64,000 nt of DNA from Burkholderiales bacterium (GTDB taxonomy: Bacteria; Pseudomonadota; Gammaproteobacteria; Burkholderiales; Casimicrobiaceae). The translations under genes and the position numbers were made by a program. The notes beneath the pieces were generated by a model. It was not told the DNA's origin and did no database searches. It worked only from the letters and a program-made list of their open reading frames with translations. Within the stretch, counting starts at the first letter, position 1; the number at the start of each line of letters is the position of its first letter. Of the stretch, positions 46,589-56,432 are shown piece by piece. The DNA lies in assembly GCA_020853025.1 (NCBI GenBank), contig JADYZP010000045.1, forward strand, positions 1-64,000, read 5' to 3'.

Positions 46589-47968
46589 ATGAATATCAAT
46601 CGCCGGAACTTCCTCACCTCCACCAGCGCCCTCACCGCGGGCGCTCTCGCCGGAAACCTCGGCACCTGGGGCGTCGAAAGCGCGTCGGCTGCGGTCGGCA
46701 GCGGGTACAAAGCGATCGTCTGCGTGTTCCTGTTCGGGGGCAGCGACTCGAACAACATGATCATCCCGTACACCGACTACTCGCAGTACTCGGCGGTCCG
46801 GACACCCGCGTCGAACGTGGGCTATGCGCAGAGCCAGCTGCTGCAGTTCAGCGCGCCCAGCCACGGCAAGATGTTCGGCTTCCACCCGGACATGACCTCG
46901 GTCGCTCCCGTCTACGCCGCCGGCAAGATGGCGGTGCTGGCCAACGCCGGTACGCTGGTCGCGCCTTTGACCAAGGCGCAGTACCAGGCCAACCAGAACC
47001 GGCCGCCGAGCCTGTACTCGCACGCCGACCAGCAGGACCAGTGGTCAGGACTGCTCGCCAACTCCGCGTTGCGCACCGGCTGGGGTGGGCGCATGTCGGA
47101 CCGACTGGTGACCGCCAACGCCGGCGGTCTCATTCCGGCCGCCGTTTCGGTGAATGGGTCGCAGATCTTCACCAGCGGTAGCACCACCGCGCCGCTGGTG
47201 ATTCCGCAGGACGGTGGCGTCAGGGTGTCCGGGCAAGCAACGGACCCGGTGTCGACCGCGCGCTACGACGCGCTGCTGTCGCTGCTCGCATCCGCCGGAG
47301 GCGGCAACCAGGTGGTGGCAGGTGCTGCGGACGTGATGAACAAGGCGCTGACGGCGAACAATACCGTCAACCCGATCCTTAACGACCCGCTGCCGCCGAT
47401 TATCGACAGCGCGTTTCGCGTTGGCGGCAACCTGCCCACGGCGAGCATCTCTCGCCAGCTGCGCCAGGTCGCCCGGCTGATCGATCGCAGCGCGGAGACC
47501 GGCGTCAAGCGGCAGTTCTTTTTCGTCGGCACGGGCGGCTTCGATACGCACGTGAACACGCTCGCCAACCAGTCCCGGCTGTTCAGGGACGTGTTCCCGG
47601 CGATGAAGGCGTTCTACGACTATACGGTCGCCGCCGGCATCTCCAACAACGTCGTGCAGATCACGATGTCCGAGTTCAATCGCACGTTCATCGGCAATGC
47701 CAACGCCGGTGTCGACCATGCGTGGGGCGGCCACCAGATCGTCATGGGCGGGGGCGTGAAGGGCGGCAACATGTACGGCACGTTCCCGCTGCTGGATCGG
47801 ATGGGCCCGGACTCCGCCGGTAGCAACGGAGCGTGGATTCCGACCACCGCCGTCGACCAGGTCGGTTCGACGCTCGGCAAGTGGTTCGGCATGCCCGATG
47901 CCGATATCGCGCAGGTGTTTCCCAACCTTGCGAACTTCACCGTCAAGGACCTGGGCTTCATGGGCTAA
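46589..47968 (+). CDS. Exported DUF1501-family protein
   Basis: The 459-residue protein has a Tat-like leader (NRRNFLTSTSALTAGALAG; a single NRR rather than a full twin-arginine consensus is seen). It carries DUF1501 features: IVCVFLFGGSDSNNMIIPY near the N-terminus, FFFVGTGGFDTHVNTL, and NADHAWGG-like GVDHAWGGHQIVMGGGVKGG. DUF1501 belongs to the alkaline phosphatase/sulfatase superfamily fold; the His and Asp residues in FDTH and DHAWGG may bind metal. It begins two bases after the DUF1800 gene and the pair ends at a strong terminator. Confidence 0.87.
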   Translation: MNINRRNFLTSTSALTAGALAGNLGTWGVESASAAVGSGYKAIVCVFLFGGSDSNNMIIPYTDYSQYSAVRTPASNVGYAQSQLLQFSAPSHGKMFGFHPDMTSVAPVYAAGKMAVLANAGTLVAPLTKAQYQANQNRPPSLYSHADQQDQWSGLLANSALRTGWGGRMSDRLVTANAGGLIPAAVSVNGSQIFTSGSTTAPLVIPQDGGVRVSGQATDPVSTARYDALLSLLASAGGGNQVVAGAADVMNKALTANNTVNPILNDPLPPIIDSAFRVGGNLPTASISRQLRQVARLIDRSAETGVKRQFFFVGTGGFDTHVNTLANQSRLFRDVFPAMKAFYDYTVAAGISNNVVQITMSEFNRTFIGNANAGVDHAWGGHQIVMGGGVKGGNMYGTFPLLDRMGPDSAGSNGAWIPTTAVDQVGSTLGKWFGMPDADIAQVFPNLANFTVKDLGFMG

Positions 47969-48031
47969 GCCTCGGGCAGCCTGCGGCGCCGGTTGCGTCG
48001 TCGGACGCGGCGACGACTCGGGACAGCACAA

Positions 48032-48061
48032 GGGGAGCGCCACGCGCTCCCCTCTTTGTTT
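48032..48061 (+). terminator. Intrinsic terminator of the DUF1800-DUF1501 unit
   Basis: GGGGAGCGC-CAC-GCGCTCCCC (48032-48052) is a perfect nine-base-pair hairpin followed by TCTTTGTTT. It lies 63 bases after the DUF1501 stop and 20 bases before the end of the convergent GH15 gene. Confidence 0.9.
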
Positions 48062-48080
48062 CGGGCGCAGCGGATTCGCG

Positions 48081-49937
48081 TCAATCGTGCGTACGATCCT
48101 GCGCCGTCGACGCTGCCGGTGCATGGCCCCCGGGCGGCTCGTCCACCATTCCCCGGCTGCGATGCTCGGAGGGCCCGCCGGCGTTGGCCAGATTGCGCGC
48201 GGTGTTGACCAGCGCGACATGCGTCAGCGCCTGCGGGATGTTGCCCAGCGCGTGGCCGCTCTCGAGGTCGTGTTCCTCCGACAGCAGGCCGACGTCGTTG
48301 CGCATCGCGAGCAGCCTTTCGAACAGCGCTTCGGCCTCCGCGTGACGGCCCAGCAGTACCAGATTGTCCGCGAGCCAGAATGAGCAGGGGAGGAAAAAGC
48401 CTTCGTTGCCGGGCAGGCCGTCGACCCCTGCTTCGGTCCGATAGCGCAGGACCAGTCCGTCGACGACCAGTTCACGTTCGATGGCTTCGACGGTTGCGCG
48501 GATGCGCGGATCGTCCGGCGGCAGGAAACCGACCAGCGCAATCAGCAGCAGGCTCGCGTCGAGTTCGGTTGTGCCATAGTGCTGGACGAAGTTTCCCCGC
48601 CGGGCGTCGACGCCCTTGGCGCAGACTTCCGCGTGAATGCGTTCGCGAACTTCGCGCCAGCGCGCCACCGGGCCTTCGAGTCCATGCTTCTCGACCGCCT
48701 TCACGGCGCGGTCCATCGCGACCCATGCCATTACCTTCGAGTACGTGAAATGCCGCGGCGCGCCGCGTATTTCCCAGATGCCGCTGTCCGCACTCTGCCA
48801 GTTCGCTTCGAGGAAGGTGACCAGCGTGCGCTGCAGGTTCCAGGAATCGACGTCGGCATCGATTCCAGCGCTGCGCGCCAGGTGCAGCGCGTCCATCAAT
48901 TCGCCGTAGATGTCGAGCTGCAACTGCGTGGCGGCCGCGTTGCCGACGCGCACCGGCGACGACCCCCGGTACCCCGGCAACCACGGCAACTCGCGCTCGC
49001 CGACCTCACGCTCGCCGCTCAAGCCGTAGAGGATCTGCAACTCGGCCGGTCGTCCTGCCGCCGCGCGCAGCAGCCAGCGCCGCCACGCGCGCGCCTCGTC
49101 GTGATAGCCGGCGAGCAGCAGCGCGTAGAGCGTGAATGTCGCGTCACGCACCCAGCAGAAGCGGTAGTCCCAGTTGCGCACGCCGCCGATCTGCTCGGGA
49201 AGCGAGGTCGTCACCGCCGCGACGATGCCGCCGGTCGGTGCATACGTCAGCGCCTTGAGGATCATCAGCGACCCGCGAACCGCGTCGTCCCAGCGACCTT
49301 CGTAGCTGCAATGCCGGCACCAGTCGCGCCAGTAACGTACCGTCGCGGCGATGGCGGCATCGGCATCGATCGGCAGGGGCGTGGGCAGGTGCGAGGCGAA
49401 CCAGGTCAGGACGAATGGCACGCGCTGCCCGGTCGTCACCGTAAACGCGGCGACAGTCGTGTAATCGCGTCCTTCGGTCGCCACCGGCGTGCGCAGTTCC
49501 AGCGAGTCGGGGCCCGCGGTGGCGAGCAGCGCATCGTCGACGCGGCGAACCCACGGCGTCACGGCTCCATAGCCGGGACGGAGGATCAGTTGCATGCGCA
49601 TCGCGACGCTGCCGGATACGCCTTCGACGACGCGCACGATGTCGGTGCGCCCATGCCAGACCGGCATGCAGTCGATGATCCGCACGACGCCGCCGGAGGT
49701 CTCGAACTCGGTTTCGAGCACCAGCGTGTCGCGCCGGTAGGCGCGGCGTACCGCGCGCGGTTCGTCGGCCGGCGCCAGCAGCCAGCGCCCATGCTCCGGT
49801 TCGCCGAGCAGCGCCGCCATGCACGCGTCCGAATCGAACCGGGGCGCGCACAGCCAGTCGATGGAGCCGTCGCGACCCACCAGCGCGGCGGTGTGGGTGT
49901 TTCCGATCAATCCGTAGTCTTCGATGGGCGACGGCAT
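48081..49937 (-). CDS. Glycoside hydrolase family 15 protein (glucoamylase/trehalase-like)
   Basis: The 618-residue protein has the GH15 N-terminal beta-sandwich (PSPIEDYGLIGNTHTAALVG then DGSIDWLCAPRFDSDACMAA) and an (alpha/alpha)6 catalytic barrel with GGVRNWDYRFCWVRDATFTL, SADSGIWEIRG and EEHDLESGHALGNIPQALTH. There is no signal peptide, so it is probably cytoplasmic. Bacterial members of this architecture hydrolyse trehalose or oligomaltosides. It is convergent with the DUF1501 gene and stands alone, with no trehalose or glycogen genes nearby. Confidence 0.9.
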   Translation of the reverse strand: MPSPIEDYGLIGNTHTAALVGRDGSIDWLCAPRFDSDACMAALLGEPEHGRWLLAPADEPRAVRRAYRRDTLVLETEFETSGGVVRIIDCMPVWHGRTDIVRVVEGVSGSVAMRMQLILRPGYGAVTPWVRRVDDALLATAGPDSLELRTPVATEGRDYTTVAAFTVTTGQRVPFVLTWFASHLPTPLPIDADAAIAATVRYWRDWCRHCSYEGRWDDAVRGSLMILKALTYAPTGGIVAAVTTSLPEQIGGVRNWDYRFCWVRDATFTLYALLLAGYHDEARAWRRWLLRAAAGRPAELQILYGLSGEREVGERELPWLPGYRGSSPVRVGNAAATQLQLDIYGELMDALHLARSAGIDADVDSWNLQRTLVTFLEANWQSADSGIWEIRGAPRHFTYSKVMAWVAMDRAVKAVEKHGLEGPVARWREVRERIHAEVCAKGVDARRGNFVQHYGTTELDASLLLIALVGFLPPDDPRIRATVEAIERELVVDGLVLRYRTEAGVDGLPGNEGFFLPCSFWLADNLVLLGRHAEAEALFERLLAMRNDVGLLSEEHDLESGHALGNIPQALTHVALVNTARNLANAGGPSEHRSRGMVDEPPGGHAPAASTAQDRTHD

Positions 49938-50070
49938 GCAAGGCCTTTTCTATCGGGCGGCGCGGTCGTGTCCGGTGCTCAAGCTTCGTTCCGCGCATCG
50001 ACGCTCGGCGACCCGACGTTCGACAATGTACCGCAATCACCGCAGGTGCCATTGCCTCAACGGCAGGCGA

Positions 50071-51867
50071 TCAGGCTGCCGCGATCAGTGCCGTGGCGGT
50101 GGCGTGGAGGACGGCAGGCACGACGGGCTTGCCGAGCAGCAGCATGCCCGCCAAGCGTGCGTCGCGCAGGGCGGCGGGACCGGTGTCGCCGGAGACGAGG
50201 AGCGCGGGTACCGTGACGCCGAGCTCGTCGCGCAGCCTGGCCACGACGTCGATGCCGGTTTCGCCGCGCGCGAGCCGCAGGTCGGCGACGACGAGGTCCG
50301 GATAGCGCTCGACCTGGCCGAGTGCGGCCAGCAGTTCCTGCGCGTCGCTGCCTCCGGCCACGCTGGCCCCCCAAGTCTCGAACAATGCGGTCATGGCGTC
50401 GACCGCGGAAGGATCGTCGTCGACGATGGCGACGAGCGCACCGTGGATGGTGATCGTTCTCGCGCTTGACGTCATGGCGCGCGCGTTCGGGCGACGCGGC
50501 AAGCGGCGCTCCGAGCCGGTCGACGCCCGCGGCGCAATGACGCTGAAGCGCGAGCCGCGCCCGACACGCGACGCCACCTCGACACGGTGCCCGAGCAAGG
50601 CCGCCAGCCGCCGGACGATCGCCAGCCCCAATCCCATTCCGTGCTGCGCGTGCGGGCTGCGCGTCTCGCAGACCTGGTAGAACTCTTCGAATATCTGCGC
50701 GTGATGCTCGGCGGCAATGCCGATGCCGGTATCGATGACCTCGATTGCGACCTCGGCACCGCGCAATCGGGTGCCGAGCAGCACGCCGCCGGCGTCTGTG
50801 TAGCGAATCGCGTTGGCGGCAAGATTGCGGACGATGCGTTCGAGCATCGCCGGGTCGCTATGCACGGCAAGTCTCGTGGCCGCCACGCGCAGGTCGAGTC
50901 CCCTGCCTTCGGCCTGCGGCTTCAACTCGGTGACCACGCGCGCGAACAACGGCGCCATGGCGACGCGCGTCTTTACCGGCGTCACGGCACCGGCCTCCAG
51001 CCGCGACAGATCCAGCAGCTGCTCGAACTGGCTCTCCAGCACCGCGACGGCACGCTGCACGCTGCCGACCAGAGGTCGCCACTTGGCATCCGTCGCGCGC
51101 GAAGCGAGCGCGGCCACGTACAGCCCCAGCGCGTGCAGCGGCTGTCGCAGGTCGTGGCTGGCCGCGGCCAGCAGCTGGCTCTTGCTGCGGTTCGCGGCTT
51201 CCGCCGTCGCGCGCGCCTCATGCGCGGTGCGGGACTTGGCCCGGAGTTCCTCGATCAGGTCGACGTTCTCGTAGCGCATCGCCAGCGAGCAGGTCAGCAC
51301 GTCGTTCAGCTGATGGCCGAAGGCGACGATGAAGCCCAGCACCACCGTCATGATCAGTGCCGTGTACAGGTGAACCTGATCGCCCTCGAGCGCCACGCGA
51401 ACGATCAGCGGAACCAGCGCGGGAAGCGTGAAACCATAGAACGAAGAGCGATAGACTGCCGTCAGGTTCAAGCCGCCCAGCACCACGCCGAAAATGCAGA
51501 CGATCAACAACGCCTGGTGCGGCGCCGACGACGGATACATGACCAACGCCGCCAGCCCCCACAATGCGCCGGCGATCGCCGAACCGGCCGACCAGTAGCG
51601 ACCCCAGCGGCGGGTTGCGGCGAGGCCGGGCCGTGCACGCTGCCACGCGCGCACGAGGAAGCCGCGCCACGTCTGGTTGGCGACGATCAGCGCCAGCCAT
51701 CCGCCCATCCACCACGGCGACACCTGGTTCCAGAGCACCAGGCACAAGAGCGCCGCACCGAGCAGCATCGACAGCGATGTCCGATGCCATCCGGCGTAGA
51801 GCTGCGCGACCTGGTCGCGGCGAGCACGTGCGAGCACCGCCGGCGCCAGCGTTGCCGAAGTGGCCAT
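50071..51867 (-). CDS. Hybrid sensor histidine kinase with C-terminal receiver domain
   Basis: The 598-residue membrane kinase has about six N-terminal hydrophobic helices (residues 30-185), a short coiled-coil linker and a HisKA domain with His238 in AAASHDLRQPLHALGLY. The ATPase domain shows NLAANAIRYTDAGGVLLG, IDTGIGIA and MGLGLAIVRRLA, and a C-terminal receiver has Asp529 (VVADLRLARG) with Lys580 (LLGKPVV). The SHDLRQPLHALGL H-box marks a kinase group usually partnered with LuxR-type regulators. The gene follows such a regulator by 32 bases. Confidence 0.88.
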   Translation of the reverse strand: MATSATLAPAVLARARRDQVAQLYAGWHRTSLSMLLGAALLCLVLWNQVSPWWMGGWLALIVANQTWRGFLVRAWQRARPGLAATRRWGRYWSAGSAIAGALWGLAALVMYPSSAPHQALLIVCIFGVVLGGLNLTAVYRSSFYGFTLPALVPLIVRVALEGDQVHLYTALIMTVVLGFIVAFGHQLNDVLTCSLAMRYENVDLIEELRAKSRTAHEARATAEAANRSKSQLLAAASHDLRQPLHALGLYVAALASRATDAKWRPLVGSVQRAVAVLESQFEQLLDLSRLEAGAVTPVKTRVAMAPLFARVVTELKPQAEGRGLDLRVAATRLAVHSDPAMLERIVRNLAANAIRYTDAGGVLLGTRLRGAEVAIEVIDTGIGIAAEHHAQIFEEFYQVCETRSPHAQHGMGLGLAIVRRLAALLGHRVEVASRVGRGSRFSVIAPRASTGSERRLPRRPNARAMTSSARTITIHGALVAIVDDDPSAVDAMTALFETWGASVAGGSDAQELLAALGQVERYPDLVVADLRLARGETGIDVVARLRDELGVTVPALLVSGDTGPAALRDARLAGMLLLGKPVVPAVLHATATALIAAA

Positions 51868-51899
51868 GTCGAGGGTCCGCGCCGGGCCCGTGCCGAAGT

Positions 51900-52547
51900 T
51901 CAGCCTGCGAGGCGCGGATGATCGACGGTAATTCCGCGTCGCGCGAGCTCGACGATCACCTGCGAGCGCGAATGCACGTTCAATGCCTTGAGGATGGCGC
52001 TGACGTGAACCTTCACCGTGCCCTCCGAAAGCCGCAGGTCGCGGCAGATCATCTTGTTGGGTTTGCCCTGCGCCAGCAGCAGCATGACCTGGCTCTGGCG
52101 TTGGGTGAGTCCCAGCACCTCGATCGAAGCTTCGTCGACGATGGCCGTGCGCGGGCGCGCGATGTCGCGCGTGACGTGCGCGCCCCCTGCGAGTACCGTG
52201 CGCACCGCGTCGAGCAGCGTCATCGGGTCCGAGGTCTTGGCGATGAAGCCGCGCGCGCCGGCGGCCAGCGCCGAACCGACGGTTGCGCGGTCGTGCGTCG
52301 CCGACAGCACGACGATGGGCAGCCGCGGGTGGCCGCGGCGTAGTTCGGCGAGCAGGTCGAGGCCATGCGCGCCGGGTAGCGACAGGTCGAGCAGCACCAG
52401 GTCGCAGTCGGGATGCCGCGCCAGCACCGTGAACGTTTGCTCGCGGTTCGCGGCCCCGAGGATGACCAGTCCAGGTTCGAGACGGGGAAGCACCTGCGAC
52501 AGCGCATGCACGATCAGCGGATGGTCGTCGACGACGAGTATTTTCAT
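51900..52547 (-). CDS. LuxR-family (NarL-type) response regulator
   Basis: The 215-residue regulator has a receiver domain with phospho-acceptor Asp54 (LVLLDLSLPGAHG) and lysine in GFIAKTSDP. A C-terminal LuxR helix-turn-helix reads LTQRQSQVMLLLAQGKPNK through LSEGTVKVHVSAILKAL. An AGGGGG ribosome-binding site precedes the ATG at 52547; an in-frame ATG at 52622 is less likely. It is transcribed with the hybrid kinase gene and lies 180 bases downstream of the MacB-type permease gene, which suggests but does not prove that it regulates the efflux system. Confidence 0.92.
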   Translation of the reverse strand: MKILVVDDHPLIVHALSQVLPRLEPGLVILGAANREQTFTVLARHPDCDLVLLDLSLPGAHGLDLLAELRRGHPRLPIVVLSATHDRATVGSALAAGARGFIAKTSDPMTLLDAVRTVLAGGAHVTRDIARPRTAIVDEASIEVLGLTQRQSQVMLLLAQGKPNKMICRDLRLSEGTVKVHVSAILKALNVHSRSQVIVELARRGITVDHPRLAG

Positions 52548-52727
52548 GGGGACCCCCTGGCGGTGAAGCGGCGCTCCGGCGTCGCGTGATGCGACTGTGC
52601 GATGCCGCCGGTCGCTTGCCAACTGTCAGAACTGCCAGGGTCCGGGTGACGGATTCGGCGAGGGTTCCCGGCATCGAGCACCGGCCGTTCGCGCCGGAAC
52701 GGTTTCGACCGGGCAATGCCAGACGCG

Positions 52728-53956
<1,229 letters not shown>

Positions 53957-53960
<4 letters not shown>

Positions 53961-54700
53961 GCCTGCGCCCCGGCGGTTTCGGCGCGTCGCGCGGCGAGCG
54001 CGGCCGTGGCGTCCGCCGGCGGATTGCGCGTGTCCGACATGATCCTGCCGTCGCGAAAGACGATCCTGCGCGAGGCGAATGCCGCGATGTCCTGCTCGTG
54101 CGTGACGACGATGATGGTGATGCCGTCGCGATTGAGCGCCTGCAGCAGCGCTATCACTTCCAGGCTGGTGACCGAGTCGAGCGCACCGGTGGGCTCGTCG
54201 GCGAGAATCAGTTTCGGAGCGTTGACCAGTGCGCGCGCGATCGCGACGCGCTGCTGCTGGCCGCCCGACAGTTGTGCCGGGTGGTGCCCGGCGCGCGCGG
54301 CCAGGTCCACCTGCGCCAGCGAGCGCAGCGCGCGCGCGCGCCGCTCGGCTGCCGGCACGCCGCTGTAGAGCAGCGGCAGCTCCACGTTCTCCGCTGCCGA
54401 AGTCCGCGGCAGCAGATTGAACTGCTGGAACACGAAGCCGATCAGGCGGTTGCGGATGGCGGCCAGCGCATCGGCGGACAGCCCCGAGACATCCTCGCCG
54501 GCGAGCCGGTAGCTGCCGGCGGTCGGGACGTCGAGACATCCGATCACGTTCATGAACGTCGACTTGCCCGAGCCCGACGGCCCCATCACCGCGACGAACT
54601 CTCCGTCGACGATGTCGACGGATACGCCGGCCAACGCGTGCACACAGGTCTCGCCCAGCGTGTACACCTTGGTCAGTTCGCGGGTTTCGATCAGCGGCAT
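53957..54700 (-). CDS. MacB/LolD-type ABC transporter ATP-binding protein
   Basis: The 247-residue ATPase has Walker [10 protein letters not shown] (about residues 40-48), Q-loop [13 protein letters not shown] signature [15 protein letters not shown] and Walker [13 protein letters not shown]. The switch histidine is in [11 protein letters not shown]. It belongs to the LolD/MacB branch and powers the permease encoded by the overlapping next gene. The C-terminal 20 residues are Ala-rich and not conserved. Confidence 0.94.
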
Positions 54701-54785
54701 GATGAGTGCTGAAGGCGATCACACAAATGCTGCGCCCGGGGCGCGGGTTCCCGGCTGCACGTTGGTCCGGGCATCGTGCCCGCGC

Positions 54786-56360
54786 TCAGAACGGCAACCG
54801 TGGCGCACCGCCCGCAGGCGATTGAGGGGCGCCCGCGGCGACGGTTCCGACGATCACCCGCGTGCCTTCCGCGACGTCGCCGCTGACGATCTCGGTGGCG
54901 TTGCCATCGGTGAGTCCCAGGCGCAGTCGCACCTCGACCGGCTTGCCTGCGGAGTCCGGCACGAACACGCGTCCGCTGCCGACCGCAACGCGGCCGGTTT
55001 CCTCGGCCACGATCTGCGCATAGCGCGTCTTCTGGTCGCCGTCGAGCATGGCGCCGATCTTTTGCCGCACTTCGGCGCGCAGACGCTCGCCGCGCGTACG
55101 CCGATCGGCTTCGGGCACATCGCGCAGCTCCGCAAATTTGCCGCGCGATTCGGCAAGGATCTCGTCGAGCCGCGCCTGCTGGCCGGAGTCGAGCTTGAGT
55201 TCGTCAACGAGGCGCTGCCGGCGCGCCTGTGCATCGCCGCCGCCGGAAGCGCCGCGTACGGCAGCGGGTGCCGGATCGTCCCTGGCGGCCGTCATCCCCA
55301 GCGGCCTCCAGCGCAGCGCCGCATTGGGGACCTTGAGCACCCCCTCGCGGGTATCGGCGATGATGCGCACGTTCGCCGTCATTCCTGGCACCAGCAGCAG
55401 GCTCGGATTCGGCGTTTCCACGACCACGGTATAGGTGACCACGCTCTGCACGGTTTGCGCGGACTTGCGGATCTGCCGCACGCGACCGTCGAAGCTGCGT
55501 CCGGCGAAAGCGTCGACGGTGAACGTGGCTCGCTGGCGCTCGCGTATCTTGCCGATGTCGGATTCGTCGATCGCGACCTCGACCTGCATCTCGGCCAGGT
55601 CCCGCGCGATGGTGAACAGCGTCGGCGTGTTGAGGCTCGCCGCCACCGTCTGCCCGGCATCGACCTGGCGCGAAATAACGATGCCGTCGACCGGTGCCGA
55701 AATCGCGGTCTTGGCGAGGTCGTTGCGCGCGGCCGCCAGCGACGCCTCGCGCTGCCTGACGACCGCGGCGGCATTGGCGATCTGCGCCTCGGCCGACTTC
55801 ACCTGCGCTTCCGACGTGCGGATTGCCTCGGCGGCGCCGCGCTCGACGAATCGCGCCTTGTCGGCCTCGGCGCCTGAAATGAATCCCTTCTCGACCAGCG
55901 ATTGCTTGCGATCGAGGTCTTGCTTCGCGTCGTCGTAGCTGATCTTTGCGCGCAACGCCTGCGAGCGCTGCGCGGCGGCATCGCTTTGCTTCTGGACCTG
56001 CGCCGTCCGCGCCGCCTCGAGATCGGCTTCGGCCTGGCGGACGCGGATTTCGTAGGTCTCCGGATCGATCCGCGCCAGCAGCTGTCCCTTTTTCACCTGC
56101 GCGTTGAAGTCGACCAGCAGCTCCTTGATCTGACCGGAGATCTGCGAGCCGACGAGCACGGTGGTGACGGCGTTGAGCGTTCCGGACGCGGAGACGACGG
56201 AAACGACGTTGCCGCGCTCGACGGTCGCGAAGCGGAAATCCGGCGCGCTGGCGCTGCCGCCGATGACGTTCCACAGCCCGAAGGCGGCGCCGGCGACGAC
56301 CACGAGGCCGGTCAGCAGCAGCGCGTAGCGGCGCGGCCGCGAAGAGGAGGGCGGAGCCAA
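54786..56360 (-). CDS. MacA-like efflux periplasmic adaptor with an inserted Spy/LTxxQ-like segment
   Basis: The 524-residue membrane-fusion protein has an N-terminal membrane anchor (12-30), a lipoyl half with GSQISGQIKELLVDFNAQVK, a coiled-coil hairpin at about 100-215 and a second lipoyl half with ISAPVDGIVISRQVDAGQTV. A beta-barrel and membrane-proximal domain complete it. It links the MacB-type transporter to an outer-membrane channel. Family members usually have about 370-420 residues. The extra length is mostly an insert at about 356-455 with LKLDSGQQARLDEI and MLDGDQKTRYAQI, which resemble the LTxxQ repeats of Spy/CpxP. Confidence 0.9.
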   Translation of the reverse strand: MAPPSSSRPRRYALLLTGLVVVAGAAFGLWNVIGGSASAPDFRFATVERGNVVSVVSASGTLNAVTTVLVGSQISGQIKELLVDFNAQVKKGQLLARIDPETYEIRVRQAEADLEAARTAQVQKQSDAAAQRSQALRAKISYDDAKQDLDRKQSLVEKGFISGAEADKARFVERGAAEAIRTSEAQVKSAEAQIANAAAVVRQREASLAAARNDLAKTAISAPVDGIVISRQVDAGQTVAASLNTPTLFTIARDLAEMQVEVAIDESDIGKIRERQRATFTVDAFAGRSFDGRVRQIRKSAQTVQSVVTYTVVVETPNPSLLLVPGMTANVRIIADTREGVLKVPNAALRWRPLGMTAARDDPAPAAVRGASGGGDAQARRQRLVDELKLDSGQQARLDEILAESRGKFAELRDVPEADRRTRGERLRAEVRQKIGAMLDGDQKTRYAQIVAEETGRVAVGSGRVFVPDSAGKPVEVRLRLGLTDGNATEIVSGDVAEGTRVIVGTVAAGAPQSPAGGAPRLPF

Positions 56361-56432
56361 GGGCGCTGGCCTGTGTGGTCGTGCGGGGGGAAAGGGAGTC
56401 GCGGCGAAGCCGGGCCGTCGATGGCCGATGTA

